A DNA stretch of 64,000 bases from Lysobacterales bacterium. GTDB lineage: Bacteria > Pseudomonadota > Gammaproteobacteria > Xanthomonadales > SZUA-36. The stretch spans positions 20,299 through 84,298 of the forward strand of contig JABDLD010000093.1 in NCBI GenBank assembly GCA_013001885.1. The letters are read 5' to 3'. Position 1 is the stretch's first letter. The number at the start of each line of letters is the position of its first letter. The position numbers and the translations under genes are program-made. The notes under the pieces are model-generated. The model worked only from the letters and a program-made list of their open reading frames with translations, ran no database searches and was not told the origin of the DNA. Below are positions 17,152 through 25,659 of the stretch, piece after piece.

Positions 17152-17982
17152 ATGGCGTTGAAGTTCCACAAAATGCACGGAGCAGGTAACGATTTTGTGC
17201 TGATCGATTCCCGCGACCAGGAATTCCTGCTCACCCCTGAACGTGCATCACGCATCGCAGACCGCCACCTCGGGGTGGGATGCGATCAGATTCTCGTCCT
17301 GCGCGATGCGGAATCACAGCAACACCGGGCACGCTATGAAATCTGGAATGCCGACGGCAGCAACGCCGGGCAGTGCGGCAACGGTGCGCGCTGTATCGGT
17401 CTTTACCTCGAAATGTACGGCGAAGCCGGCGGAACTTCCTTTTCTGTGGAGAGCCCGGCCGGTGTTGTTACGATGCGGCGGTGCGGCGACGGGGAGTATG
17501 AAGTCGAAATGGGCCGGCCGGCGTTCGAATCCGCCCGCGTCCCGATTAATCTCGAGCCGGAGGATGACCACTACCACCTGGACTCGCCCTGGGGTGTGCT
17601 CGAATTTGGCGCCGTATCGATGGGAAACCCGCACGCTTTGCTGATCACCAGGGACATCGACAGCCCGGAAATTCCTGCGATCGGAGCATTTGTCGGTCAT
17701 CACGACGTTTTTCCGAAAGGCTGCAATACCGGTTTCGCGCAATTGGCCGGTCCGAAAAAGATCTATCTTCGGGTGGTTGAACGGGGTGCCGGGGAAACCC
17801 TGGCATGCGGTTCGGGAGCCTGCGCCGCCGTCGCCCTGTTACACCGATCGGGGCGCGTACATGAAGAAGTGAATGTCATTCTTCCCGGCGGACATCTTGT
17901 GATAAAGTGTCGCGGTAACGGAGAGCCCCTGACGATGAAGGGGCCGGCTGAACACGTATTCAGAGGGACCTTGAATGAGTGA
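17152..17982 (+). CDS. dapF: Diaminopimelate epimerase
   Basis: The protein has 276 residues, full length. It begins ALKFHKMHGAGNDFVLID. Both catalytic cysteines are in standard contexts, QCGNGARC and ETLACGSGAC. MGNPHALLIT and a short DVFPKGCNTGFAQL region are also conserved. It interconverts LL- and meso-diaminopimelate for lysine and peptidoglycan synthesis. The 3' end overlaps the DUF484 gene by 8 nt. Confidence 0.98.
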   Translation: MALKFHKMHGAGNDFVLIDSRDQEFLLTPERASRIADRHLGVGCDQILVLRDAESQQHRARYEIWNADGSNAGQCGNGARCIGLYLEMYGEAGGTSFSVESPAGVVTMRRCGDGEYEVEMGRPAFESARVPINLEPEDDHYHLDSPWGVLEFGAVSMGNPHALLITRDIDSPEIPAIGAFVGHHDVFPKGCNTGFAQLAGPKKIYLRVVERGAGETLACGSGACAAVALLHRSGRVHEEVNVILPGGHLVIKCRGNGEPLTMKGPAEHVFRGTLNE

Positions 17983-18676
17983 CGATAAAACATCCTTGAA
18001 AAGCGTTGTTGCGAGCTACCTGCGCAAACACCCGGACTTCCTCGACAACAACCCCGACGTGCTGGAAGCCCTTGAAATCAACCATCAAAGCGGAGTGGCA
18101 GCTTCGCTTATTGAACGCCAGGTCGATCAGCTTCGAGCCAGCAACGAAGACATGGACCGCCAACTCCAGCGGTTGATCCAGGTTGCATCCGAAAATGAAG
18201 AGTTGATGTCGCGGCTGCACCAGCTGACTCTGGATCTTATGCTGATCAGTTCGAAGCAGGAGTTTTTCTCCCATTTGGGCAACAGCCTGCTGAACGACTT
18301 CAATGCAGACATACTGCAGATTTACCTGGTCGATCACGATACGGCGGCCCAGGCGGGTGAGGATGTGATCGAAATCGAGCCGGATGACCCGGCCATGGAG
18401 CAGTTCCAGCCCTATCTGGAAAAAAGCGAAACGGTCTGCGGCAGGCTCAACGAAAGCAAATTGAATTTCCTGTTTGGCAGCAAAGCACGCTGGGTGCAGT
18501 CCGCCGCGCTGGTCCCACTGGGAGACAGCGGAGTTCACGGCATGATGGCTATCGGCAGCAGTGACCCAGCGCGGTTCTATCCGGGCATGGGCACCTTGTT
18601 CCTGGACTTGCTGGCCAATGTGATTGCCGTGACCCTGGCGGACGACGAGCCCGAGGTTCAACGCCGCTCCGCCTGA
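17975..18676 (+). CDS. DUF484 family protein
   Basis: The protein has 233 residues. An N-terminal helical part with a coiled coil (YLRKHPDFLDNNPDVLEAL, ERQVDQLRASNEDMDRQL) is followed by a GAF-like domain (RWVQSAALVPLG, MMAIGSSDPARFYPGMGTLFLDLL). This is the DUF484/YigA family, almost always found between dapF and xerC, as here. Its function is unknown. It overlaps dapF by 8 nt and stops 22 nt before xerC, so all three are probably co-transcribed. Confidence 0.92.
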   Translation: MSDDKTSLKSVVASYLRKHPDFLDNNPDVLEALEINHQSGVAASLIERQVDQLRASNEDMDRQLQRLIQVASENEELMSRLHQLTLDLMLISSKQEFFSHLGNSLLNDFNADILQIYLVDHDTAAQAGEDVIEIEPDDPAMEQFQPYLEKSETVCGRLNESKLNFLFGSKARWVQSAALVPLGDSGVHGMMAIGSSDPARFYPGMGTLFLDLLANVIAVTLADDEPEVQRRSA

Positions 18677-18698
18677 ATCCGGTGTATGCTTCGGCATC

Positions 18699-19586
18699 AT
18701 GCGGCAAGTAACAAAATTTCTGGACTATCTTCATCACGAGCGCGGCCTGTCGCCAAGGACGCGCGCCGCATACCAGCGCGATCTCGATCTTTTCGGCCAG
18801 GAGCTGGGGCGCCTTCAAATCGACGATCCGCAAGCGGTCAATGAGCATCACGTACGCGGGCTGGTCGCAAGACTTCACCGGCAGGGCCTCGGCTCGCGCA
18901 GCCTGCAACGGCTATTGTCCGCTATTCGCAGTTTTTACCGCTGGCAGATGAAAGAGGGCCGTTGCGACCACAATCCGGCAATCGCAGTGAGGGCGCCCAA
19001 AGCGCCAAAAAAATTGCCGGCAACACTCGACCCCGAAGCAGTGACCCAGCTACTGGACATCAAGGAAGTAACGCCTCTGGCCATTCGAGACAAGGCGATG
19101 ATGGAGCTGTTTTATTCCTCGGGCCTGCGGCTGTCCGAGCTCGCCGGACTCAGGTGGGATCAGATTGACCCCGCTTCGGGACTGATAACCGTGACCGGCA
19201 AGGGCAATAAAACCCGGGTTGTTCCGGTCGGCAGCTATGCCGCCGCTGCGCTTGAAAAATGGCGCAGGGCGCGGGGAAATTTCGCCGGATTCAATGAACC
19301 GCATATCTTTGTAAGCAACCGCGGAAAACCGATCTCCACACGCAATATCCAGGACAGGATAAGGTACTGGGCGCGCCGTCAGGGCCTGCCCCAGCAAGTG
19401 TATCCACACCTGCTAAGGCATAGCTTCGCCAGCCATATGCTGGAATCATCGGGCGACCTCAGGGCGGTGCAGGAGCTGCTCGGCCACGCCGACATTGCCA
19501 CTACCCAGGTATACACCCACCTCAATTTCCAACACCTCGCCAGCGTCTACGACAAGGCCCATCCTCGCGCAAAGAAAAAAACCTGA
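18699..19586 (+). CDS. xerC: Tyrosine recombinase XerC
   Basis: The protein has 295 residues. The N-terminal SAM-like core-binding domain has LDYLHHERGLSPRTRAAYQRD. The catalytic domain has the first Arg in SGLRLSELAGLRW, Lys in TGKGNKTRVVP, HLLRHSFASHML (His-x-x-Arg), LGHADIATTQVYTHL with His and the nucleophilic Tyr. XerC acts with XerD at dif to resolve chromosome dimers. Its position after dapF and DUF484 separates it from integrases of mobile elements. Confidence 0.96.
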   Translation: MRQVTKFLDYLHHERGLSPRTRAAYQRDLDLFGQELGRLQIDDPQAVNEHHVRGLVARLHRQGLGSRSLQRLLSAIRSFYRWQMKEGRCDHNPAIAVRAPKAPKKLPATLDPEAVTQLLDIKEVTPLAIRDKAMMELFYSSGLRLSELAGLRWDQIDPASGLITVTGKGNKTRVVPVGSYAAAALEKWRRARGNFAGFNEPHIFVSNRGKPISTRNIQDRIRYWARRQGLPQQVYPHLLRHSFASHMLESSGDLRAVQELLGHADIATTQVYTHLNFQHLASVYDKAHPRAKKKT

Positions 19587-19691
19587 TCCCGATCAGACTT
19601 GGTGCCCCGGAGCGACCGGATGCCAGGCCTGAGTGGAAGAGGGGTCGTACCCACCCATGACGATCAACTGATGGCTTAACCTACAGTCCGG

Positions 19692-20381
19692 TTATTCCTC
19701 GAACCAGCGGTAAACCAGCCCGGCAACCGCCGCGCCGATGATCGGCGCCACCCAGAACATCCATAACTGCGCGATAGCCCAGCCACCGACGATCACGGCG
19801 GGTCCGGTGCTGCGCGCCGGGTTCACCGAAGTGTTCGTTACCGGAATGCTGATCAGGTGGATCAGCGTCAGACCCAACCCGATGGCTATCGGCGCGAATC
19901 CGGCCGGAGCTCGTTTATCGGTCGCACCCAGGATAATGATCAGGAACATAAGAGTCATAACCACTTCGGTAACAAATCCGGCCTCGATCGAATATCCGCC
20001 GGGGGAGTGGTCGCCGTAGCCGTTTGACGCCAGGCCGCCGGCCAGGTCGAATCCAGGCGCGCCGCTTGCAATCCAAGCCAGCAATGCAGCAGCCGCGATC
20101 GCCCCCAGCACCTGGGAAATGACGTATGCCGGAAGTTCGGCGAACTTGAACCGCCCGGCAACCGCGAGGCCCACCGAAACCGCGGGATTGAGGTGGCAGC
20201 CCGAAATATGTCCGATGGCGAACGCCATGGTGAGCACGGTCAGACCGAATGCCAGTGACACCCCGACAAAGCCGATTCCAAGCTCCGGATACCCGGCGGC
20301 AATGACCGCCGAACCGCAACCTCCCAGAACCAGCCAGAAAGTGCCGATAAATTCAGCAACTGATTTTTTTGCAAGCGACAT
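19692..20381 (-). CDS. aqpZ: Aquaporin Z
   Basis: The protein has 229 residues with six membrane helices and two half-helices carrying the NPA motifs in HLNPAVS and SVNPARS. The selectivity filter residues typical of water-specific channels fit AqpZ rather than GlpF: a Phe near the start (EFIGTFWLV), His in [21 protein letters not shown], and Arg after the second NPA. It should conduct water through the inner membrane. It has a good ribosome site (GGGAG) upstream. It lies with the next membrane protein between xerC and hslV, which are often neighbours. Confidence 0.95.
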   Translation of the reverse strand: MSLAKKSVAEFIGTFWLVLGGCGSAVIAAGYPELGIGFVGVSLAFGLTVLTMAFAIGHISGCHLNPAVSVGLAVAGRFKFAELPAYVISQVLGAIAAAALLAWIASGAPGFDLAGGLASNGYGDHSPGGYSIEAGFVTEVVMTLMFLIIILGATDKRAPAGFAPIAIGLGLTLIHLISIPVTNTSVNPARSTGPAVIVGGWAIAQLWMFWVAPIIGAAVAGLVYRWFEE

Positions 20382-20467
20382 TATTTTTCTCCCTCTTTCG
20401 ATTCGCGCTGCAGAAAGCAGACAGTATCAGCATAGACCAATACGATTAAATTTCGAGCCGTCGGCTG

Positions 20468-20986
20468 TCAGTCGGTGGATTCACCTGCGATTCCCGACTG
20501 CCGGAGCGCCAACTGGGTGCCCGCCCAGTAGGCGCCGTACGCCACCAGAAACCATATCCAGATGTGATTACTCCGGATCTCGCCCAACCAGAAAGCCGGC
20601 CAGGCAATAGCCACGATGAAATTCTGCAGCGCGTCGATGAACAGCTCGACAAAGAGGTCGAACGAGATATTCCTGATGAGCTCCATAAAACCGCCAAGTT
20701 GGGCTACGAAATCGCGGATCTCCCGTAACTCGACCAGGGCGTACGTCAGCAATCCCACCACGCCGTAAAAACCGCCGCCAAAAGCCAGCCATTTTCGGTG
20801 CAGGGTATCGCCTTCCTTCTTCCGGTTTTTATCCTTTCTGCGCTTTTTCGCTTCTTGCTCAAAGCTCTTGATCGTGCCGGCCGGGGAAAGATAGTCGTTT
20901 CTGAGCGCCCACCAGACCAGGCCGTAGCTGGCCAGCCCGACCGGCAAGCCGGCCTTCACCAGGGCAATGAAAAATTCGCTGATCAT
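20468..20986 (-). CDS. Small multi-pass membrane protein of unknown function
   Basis: The protein has 172 residues. There are four hydrophobic stretches: ALVKAGLPVGLASYGLVWWAL, WLAFGGGFYGVVGLLTYALV, a central LFVELFIDALQNFIVAIAWPAFWL, and IWIWFLVAYGAYWAGTQLAL. A strongly basic cytoplasmic loop (AKKRRKDKNRKK) comes after the first. I do not recognise the family. The start is uncertain: ATG at 20986 gives a clean first helix, with GGAG 14 nt upstream; an in-frame ATG at 21028 would add 14 residues. It lies upstream of aqpZ on the same strand, 87 nt apart, and diverges from hslV. Confidence 0.65.
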   Translation of the reverse strand: MISEFFIALVKAGLPVGLASYGLVWWALRNDYLSPAGTIKSFEQEAKKRRKDKNRKKEGDTLHRKWLAFGGGFYGVVGLLTYALVELREIRDFVAQLGGFMELIRNISFDLFVELFIDALQNFIVAIAWPAFWLGEIRSNHIWIWFLVAYGAYWAGTQLALRQSGIAGESTD

Positions 20987-21072
20987 GGGCGTGGACCGTT
21001 CTCCGCAGTGAAACCTTGCATTAACCATATGCTATCCCCACTTTCCGTGCATGCAAATCTAAGGAGCCAAAA

Positions 21073-21618
21073 GTGGAAAACTACCGGGGCACCACGATCT
21101 GTTCAGTCCGGCGGGGCAACCTGGTTGTCATGGGCGGCGACGGGCAGGTCACGCTGGGCAACACCGTCATGAAAGCCAATGCGCGCAAAGTGCGCAGGCT
21201 TTACAAAGACCGGGTCATCGCGGGATTTGCCGGCGCCACCGCCGATGCTTTCACACTGTTCGAACGGTTCGAAGGCAAGCTGGAAAAGCATTCCGGCCAC
21301 TTGGTTCGCGCGGCCGTGGAAATGGCCAAGGACTGGCGCACGGACCGGGCGCTGCGGCGCCTGGAAGCCCTGCTGGCGATCGCTGATGAAAACGATTCGC
21401 TGCTGATCTCGGGCACCGGTGACGTGATCCAGCCGGAACACGGTTTGATCGCGATCGGCTCCGGCGGCCCGTTTGCGCAGGCCGCGGCGCTGGCCCTGAT
21501 CAACAACACCGATCTGGATGCCGAGGAAATTACCCGGCAGGCGCTCGGCATCGCGGGCGATATCTGTATCTATACCAATTCAAACCTGACGATCGAAACG
21601 CTTGAAATAAAACCATGA
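21073..21618 (+). CDS. hslV: ATP-dependent protease peptidase subunit HslV
   Basis: The protein has 181 residues. Start is GTG with a strong AAGGAG 6-12 nt upstream. The mature N-terminal nucleophile is the Thr in [12 protein letters not shown], so six leading residues (MENYRG) must be removed, as in betaproteobacterial Hsl[32 protein letters not shown], and [10 protein letters not shown] are typical. It forms the proteolytic dodecamer capped by HslU. It overlaps hslU by 4 nt. Confidence 0.97.
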   Translation: MENYRGTTICSVRRGNLVVMGGDGQVTLGNTVMKANARKVRRLYKDRVIAGFAGATADAFTLFERFEGKLEKHSGHLVRAAVEMAKDWRTDRALRRLEALLAIADENDSLLISGTGDVIQPEHGLIAIGSGGPFAQAAALALINNTDLDAEEITRQALGIAGDICIYTNSNLTIETLEIKP

Positions 21619-22961
21619 GCCAAATGACACCCCGCGAAATTGTCCAGGAACTGGACAAACACATTATCGGCCAGTCCGACGCCAAGCGCGCAGTGGCCAT
21701 TGCGCTGAGAAATCGCTGGCGGCGAATGCAGGTGGACGAGAGCCTGCGCACAGAAATCACGCCCAAGAACATCCTGATGATCGGCCCCACCGGCGTGGGC
21801 AAAACCGAGATTGCCCGGCGCCTGGCGCAGTTGGCAAACGCGCCGTTTATCAAGGTGGAAGCAACCAAGTTCACCGAGGTGGGCTACGTGGGAAAAGACG
21901 TCGAGTCGATTATCCGGGACATGGTGGACACGTCAGTGAAGATGACCCGCGAGCAGGCCATGGCCCGGGTGCGCTCGCTCGCTGAGGACGCCGCGATCGA
22001 CCGCATTGTCGATATCCTGTTGCCGCGGCCCCAGGCCACGGCGGGAATCGGTTTTGCCAATGAACCGGAAGCGGAAGAGTCGGGCGACAGCAAGACACGC
22101 CAAAAAATGAGGTACAAACTCGTGCATGGCGAACTCGATGACCGCGATATCGAGTTCGACGTGTCGGCCCAGGCCGGCGTCGAGATCATGACACCCCCGG
22201 GCATGGAAGACATGGCCAATCAGCTGCAGGGCATGTTCCAGAACCTGGGTGGGCAGAAAACCCAGAAACGAAAAATGAAAATTCGAGACGCCCTTCCCAT
22301 CCTGATCGAGGAAGAAGCCGCCCGGATGGTCAACGAAGAGGAGATCAAGCAGCAAGCGATCGAAAACGCCGAGCAAAACGGCATCGTGTTCATCGATGAG
22401 CTCGACAAGGTGGCCAGGCGTTCGGAATATGCCGGCGCGGACGTATCACGTGAAGGGGTCCAGCGCGACCTGCTGCCGCTGGTCGAGGGCTGCACCGTCT
22501 CGACCCGTTACGGCATGATAAAGACCGATCACATCCTGTTCATCGCCTCCGGTGCGTTTCACCTGTCCAAGCCCTCGGACCTGATCCCCGAGTTGCAGGG
22601 CCGCCTGCCGATCCGGGTCGAGTTGCGTGCATTGGAGGTTGAGGATTTCACCCGGATCCTGACCGAGCCGCAGGCTTCCCTGACGGAGCAGTATTCAGCC
22701 CTGATGCAGACCGAGGGCGTCCAGCTGGAGTTCAGCAAGGACGGTGTCCGGCGTGTCGCGGAAATATCCTGGAAGGTCAACGAGTCCACCGAGAACATCG
22801 GCGCACGACGTCTTCATACGGTGCTGGAGCGCCTGCTCGACACCATTTCATACGAGGCGCCGGACCGGTCGGGGGATGCGTTCGTGATCGACGGTGCTTA
22901 TGTCGATGAACACCTCAATGAGCTGGCCGGCAACGAAGACCTCAGCCGCTATATCCTCTGA
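21615..22961 (+). CDS. hslU: ATP-dependent protease ATPase subunit HslU
   Basis: The protein has 448 residues. N-terminal [16 protein letters not shown], Walker [17 protein letters not shown], Walker [15 protein letters not shown], the intermediate I-domain (about 110-245), sensor region [16 protein letters not shown] and C-terminal EDLSRYIL, the tail that inserts into HslV. It unfolds substrates and feeds them to HslV. The overlap with hslV couples their translation. Confidence 0.98.
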   Translation: MSQMTPREIVQELDKHIIGQSDAKRAVAIALRNRWRRMQVDESLRTEITPKNILMIGPTGVGKTEIARRLAQLANAPFIKVEATKFTEVGYVGKDVESIIRDMVDTSVKMTREQAMARVRSLAEDAAIDRIVDILLPRPQATAGIGFANEPEAEESGDSKTRQKMRYKLVHGELDDRDIEFDVSAQAGVEIMTPPGMEDMANQLQGMFQNLGGQKTQKRKMKIRDALPILIEEEAARMVNEEEIKQQAIENAEQNGIVFIDELDKVARRSEYAGADVSREGVQRDLLPLVEGCTVSTRYGMIKTDHILFIASGAFHLSKPSDLIPELQGRLPIRVELRALEVEDFTRILTEPQASLTEQYSALMQTEGVQLEFSKDGVRRVAEISWKVNESTENIGARRLHTVLERLLDTISYEAPDRSGDAFVIDGAYVDEHLNELAGNEDLSRYIL

Positions 22962-23016
22962 TTCGGCACTCAGTGACGTTCTTTGCCGGCGTCTTCAGCC
23001 GGATTGCGCCAGGGGC

Positions 23017-24588
23017 TCAACCCAACAGATTTGCGGCTGAGAGCTTTTGGCTCACCGGCGCAAGTTCCGCTTCGAATCTCCGCCAGAGGCCAACCGAACT
23101 CGTGTGGATGGGCGCCCTCACCTGAGCTGCGCTGGCCGTCGAACACGGTTCTGCGGAATCTTCTATTTCGTGCAGATCTTCGGACCAGTCGAAGCCTATG
23201 TAGGCGGCAATCTGTTTTGAAACATCCTCTGGATTTGAAACCAATTCCTCATATGAAACGTCCAGGATCGCGCCGGGCATCAGGTTGTGCCAGTGATCCA
23301 TCAGTTTCCGGTACCCGATGTAATAGCCGGCAAGCTCTTCCAGGTTGTAGGAATAGTAATAGGCCTGGTTGAAAAGTGTTTTGAACACGGCGTAGCAGGT
23401 ATCCATCGGGTTACGAACCAGGTGTAGTATCCGAGCCTTCGGAAAGGCTTTCCTGATCAAGCCGCAATACAGGAAATTGAAAGGCGTTTTGTCCATGTAA
23501 CACTTCGCCTCGCCCAGCATTCCCCTCATATGGCCGAGGTACCCGGCGGCTATCTCTCCGTAGTCCACCTCAAGTGCAGCACTCAATGGAGTTAAATTTT
23601 TGCCCGGGTTGGCGCTGATGTAATTGTTGATGACGGAACTGAAAGCGAACGTGAAATCGTTGGACTCTTCTGCCGATTTGACACCTCCGTGCCTGCTGAC
23701 AATGCGCGCCACCAGCGTGGTGCCCGTGCGCGGCATACCAACGATGAAGACGGGGGCATCCTGCACATTTGAATCCGGAATTGAGGCAAAGTTTGCTGAC
23801 TGAAATGTCTCGATGATGTCCTCGATATTTTTCAATTCACCGGCCAGGTTGAAATTCACAAGCTGTCTCTGGGTTGACGCTCCTGACCTCAGCGCTTCGA
23901 ATGATTGCGAAAATTCGCCGAGGTCTTCCAGTTCCTTGGCCAGAGCGTAATAGCAGTTTACTGCCTCCCTTTTCGGCAGCGGCTGCGCCAGGTAATTTTT
24001 CAGCCCTGCAACGTGATTGTCCGTCGGAGTCTGTTTCTTCAGCTGTGACCTCAGCAGCAGTTTGCGCCCGCTCGACGGCAAACCCAGGTCCAGAAAGTCC
24101 GCGATGGCCTTCTCGGCCTCGGCGGTTTTACCCAGGAAAAACTGGTTGGTTGAATAGTCGAACAGGAATCTCGGATTTTTTCGATCTTTTGCGCCAGCAT
24201 TCAGAAGGTAGGCCTCGGCGCCGGCATGGTTGCCGCACCTGGTAAAGATTCGCGCCGCGGCCAGTTGAACCTGCACGTTATCGGGTAAGCGGGCCGCAAC
24301 CTCGGATGCGATTGCCTGCGCCCGCAGCCCCTGGCGGTGAATCAATTCGACGTCAGCCTGTTTCAAACGCAGCTCCGGCTCCTGCGGGTCCAGGTCAACA
24401 GCACGGTTTATATGATCCAGCGCCTGGCCGGCCAGGTTCTGGGCAATGGCGACTTCACACGCCAGAAAATGAACCAGAGCTTCGTCCGGCGCCTCTGTCA
24501 GCAACTGAGAACTGATTCGTGCTGCCTCCTGCACCCGCCCTTCAAAAAGGTGCTTCATGCCAACATTCACATTTTCGAGCTGATTCAT
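23017..24588 (-). CDS. TPR-containing sulfotransferase
   Basis: The protein has 523 residues. The first half (about 10-260) is TPR-like helical repeats (GQALDHINRAVDLDPQEPEL, YSTNQFFLGKTAEAEKAIAD). The second half is a sulfotransferase domain: 5'-phosphosulfate loop FIVGMPRTGTTLVARIV, DKTPFNFLYCGLIRKAFP, 3'-phosphate motif LHLVRNPMDTCYAVFKTLF, and YEELVSNPEDVSKQIAAYIGF. PAPS-binding residues look intact. It has no signal peptide, so it is probably cytoplasmic. The gene lies 56 nt downstream of the secreted esterase on the same strand and belongs to the left arm of the TonB-receptor locus. Substrate unknown; protein, peptide or small-molecule sulfation are all possible. Confidence 0.88.
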   Translation of the reverse strand: MNQLENVNVGMKHLFEGRVQEAARISSQLLTEAPDEALVHFLACEVAIAQNLAGQALDHINRAVDLDPQEPELRLKQADVELIHRQGLRAQAIASEVAARLPDNVQVQLAAARIFTRCGNHAGAEAYLLNAGAKDRKNPRFLFDYSTNQFFLGKTAEAEKAIADFLDLGLPSSGRKLLLRSQLKKQTPTDNHVAGLKNYLAQPLPKREAVNCYYALAKELEDLGEFSQSFEALRSGASTQRQLVNFNLAGELKNIEDIIETFQSANFASIPDSNVQDAPVFIVGMPRTGTTLVARIVSRHGGVKSAEESNDFTFAFSSVINNYISANPGKNLTPLSAALEVDYGEIAAGYLGHMRGMLGEAKCYMDKTPFNFLYCGLIRKAFPKARILHLVRNPMDTCYAVFKTLFNQAYYYSYNLEELAGYYIGYRKLMDHWHNLMPGAILDVSYEELVSNPEDVSKQIAAYIGFDWSEDLHEIEDSAEPCSTASAAQVRAPIHTSSVGLWRRFEAELAPVSQKLSAANLLG

Positions 24589-24644
24589 CGGGATGATTCC
24601 TAGGAGTTCAAATGCAGGGTGCAGGATACAGGGTACGGCCTGAA

Positions 24645-25430
24645 TTAATCCTGTTTGATTTCATCCTCAGCCCGCAGACCTGCGAAAGCACGCAGGCTGT
24701 CGTCCAGCAGAGGGCGCCAGTTATCCCAGTCGTGGCCGCCGTTGTTTGTCACGTAACGGATCGGATAGTCTTTTTTGCGCAGTGTTTCCACGAACCGCCG
24801 GTTTGCGGCCGCGTTGTCCTGCGGACCGCCATGGGATATGAAAATGGAGGATGGGCTGCGTGGCTTTTCCCGGTAGAGTTCTTCTACCACTGCAACATGC
24901 TTGTCACTTCCCGGTGAATGCATGATCAGTACCTGGAATACGCCCGGCAACATAATGCCGAAACAGGCGCTGTTGATGGCCCCGAACGAGGCCCCCATCA
25001 GCCCCCGGTGGGTGGTGGGATCGGCGCCGGTCCAGCGCCTGGAGATTTCCGGCATCAGTTCACCGATAAAGAATTTTCCGTAGTCAACCTTGCACATGAA
25101 CTCGTTATTACGGCGGGTTTCATGCAGGAAGTCGGGATCCCGGCTATCGACGAAAATAGCCGCAAAAGGTGCGATTCTGCCATTTTCAATTTCCTGGTCC
25201 AGCAATTCCACCAGGTTTCCCTCGCCCAGGTATACCTGGCCATCGGTAATATAGAGTTCGGGGAGCGGTTTCCTGGCCTTTTTGGGCAGGTAAATCCAGT
25301 ATTGAAGGTCATATCCAAGTGCTATGCTCGTGATGCGAATTGGACCCTTCAGTTTTCCGCCCGCAAGCACTTCGCTGGAACAAAAAATCAGCATCATGCC
25401 GGCCAGCAAAACGAGTATCTGTTTTTTCAT
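24645..25430 (-). CDS. Secreted esterase (Fes/esterase D-like alpha/beta hydrolase)
   Basis: The protein has 261 residues. Signal peptide MKKQILVLLAGMMLIFCSSEVLAGG; the Cys in it is not in a clear lipobox, so it is probably periplasmic or secreted. The esterase fold shows ELYITDGQVYLGEG, FVDSRDPDF, nucleophile elbow MGASFGAINSACFG, and C-terminal His in NNGGHDWDNWRPLL. Relatives include enterobactin esterase and other PF00756 enzymes that cleave ester-linked siderophores or sugars. It diverges from the TonB receptor gene across a 229-bp regulatory gap, which fits a substrate brought in by that receptor. That link is inference. Confidence 0.82.
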   Translation of the reverse strand: MKKQILVLLAGMMLIFCSSEVLAGGKLKGPIRITSIALGYDLQYWIYLPKKARKPLPELYITDGQVYLGEGNLVELLDQEIENGRIAPFAAIFVDSRDPDFLHETRRNNEFMCKVDYGKFFIGELMPEISRRWTGADPTTHRGLMGASFGAINSACFGIMLPGVFQVLIMHSPGSDKHVAVVEELYREKPRSPSSIFISHGGPQDNAAANRRFVETLRKKDYPIRYVTNNGGHDWDNWRPLLDDSLRAFAGLRAEDEIKQD

Positions 25431-25505
25431 CTGAATACCGAGCCAGAAAGTAGTTTAGGTTCTGTTTTAAGCCGCTAGAAATAAATCAATAAATAGTGCT
25501 TTTTC

Positions 25506-25529
25506 CGTTAAATTAATGTAAATTTAACG
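25506..25529. promoter_or_regulatory. 9-bp inverted repeat, candidate operator between esterase and TonB receptor
   Basis: CGTTAAATT and AATTTAACG are perfect 9-bp inverted arms separated by AATGTA. The element lies 130 bp upstream of the TonB receptor ATG and 76 bp from the esterase start, in an AT-rich patch within an otherwise GC-rich region. A short-spaced promoter-like pair (TGGACA, then TATAAG after 14 nt) lies just downstream at 25532-25557. Shape and position suit a transcription-factor site controlling both directions; the factor is not encoded nearby. Confidence 0.5.
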
Positions 25530-25659
25530 ACTGGACAACATCGTTTTAAGGTATAAGTCCTCTGGATTCGCCATGGAAGGGTTGGATTGGTGGTTTTTGT
25601 CACGTTCAAAATACCCCCCGGCGAATCTATCAAAATATAGCACAAACAGGAGATTTACC

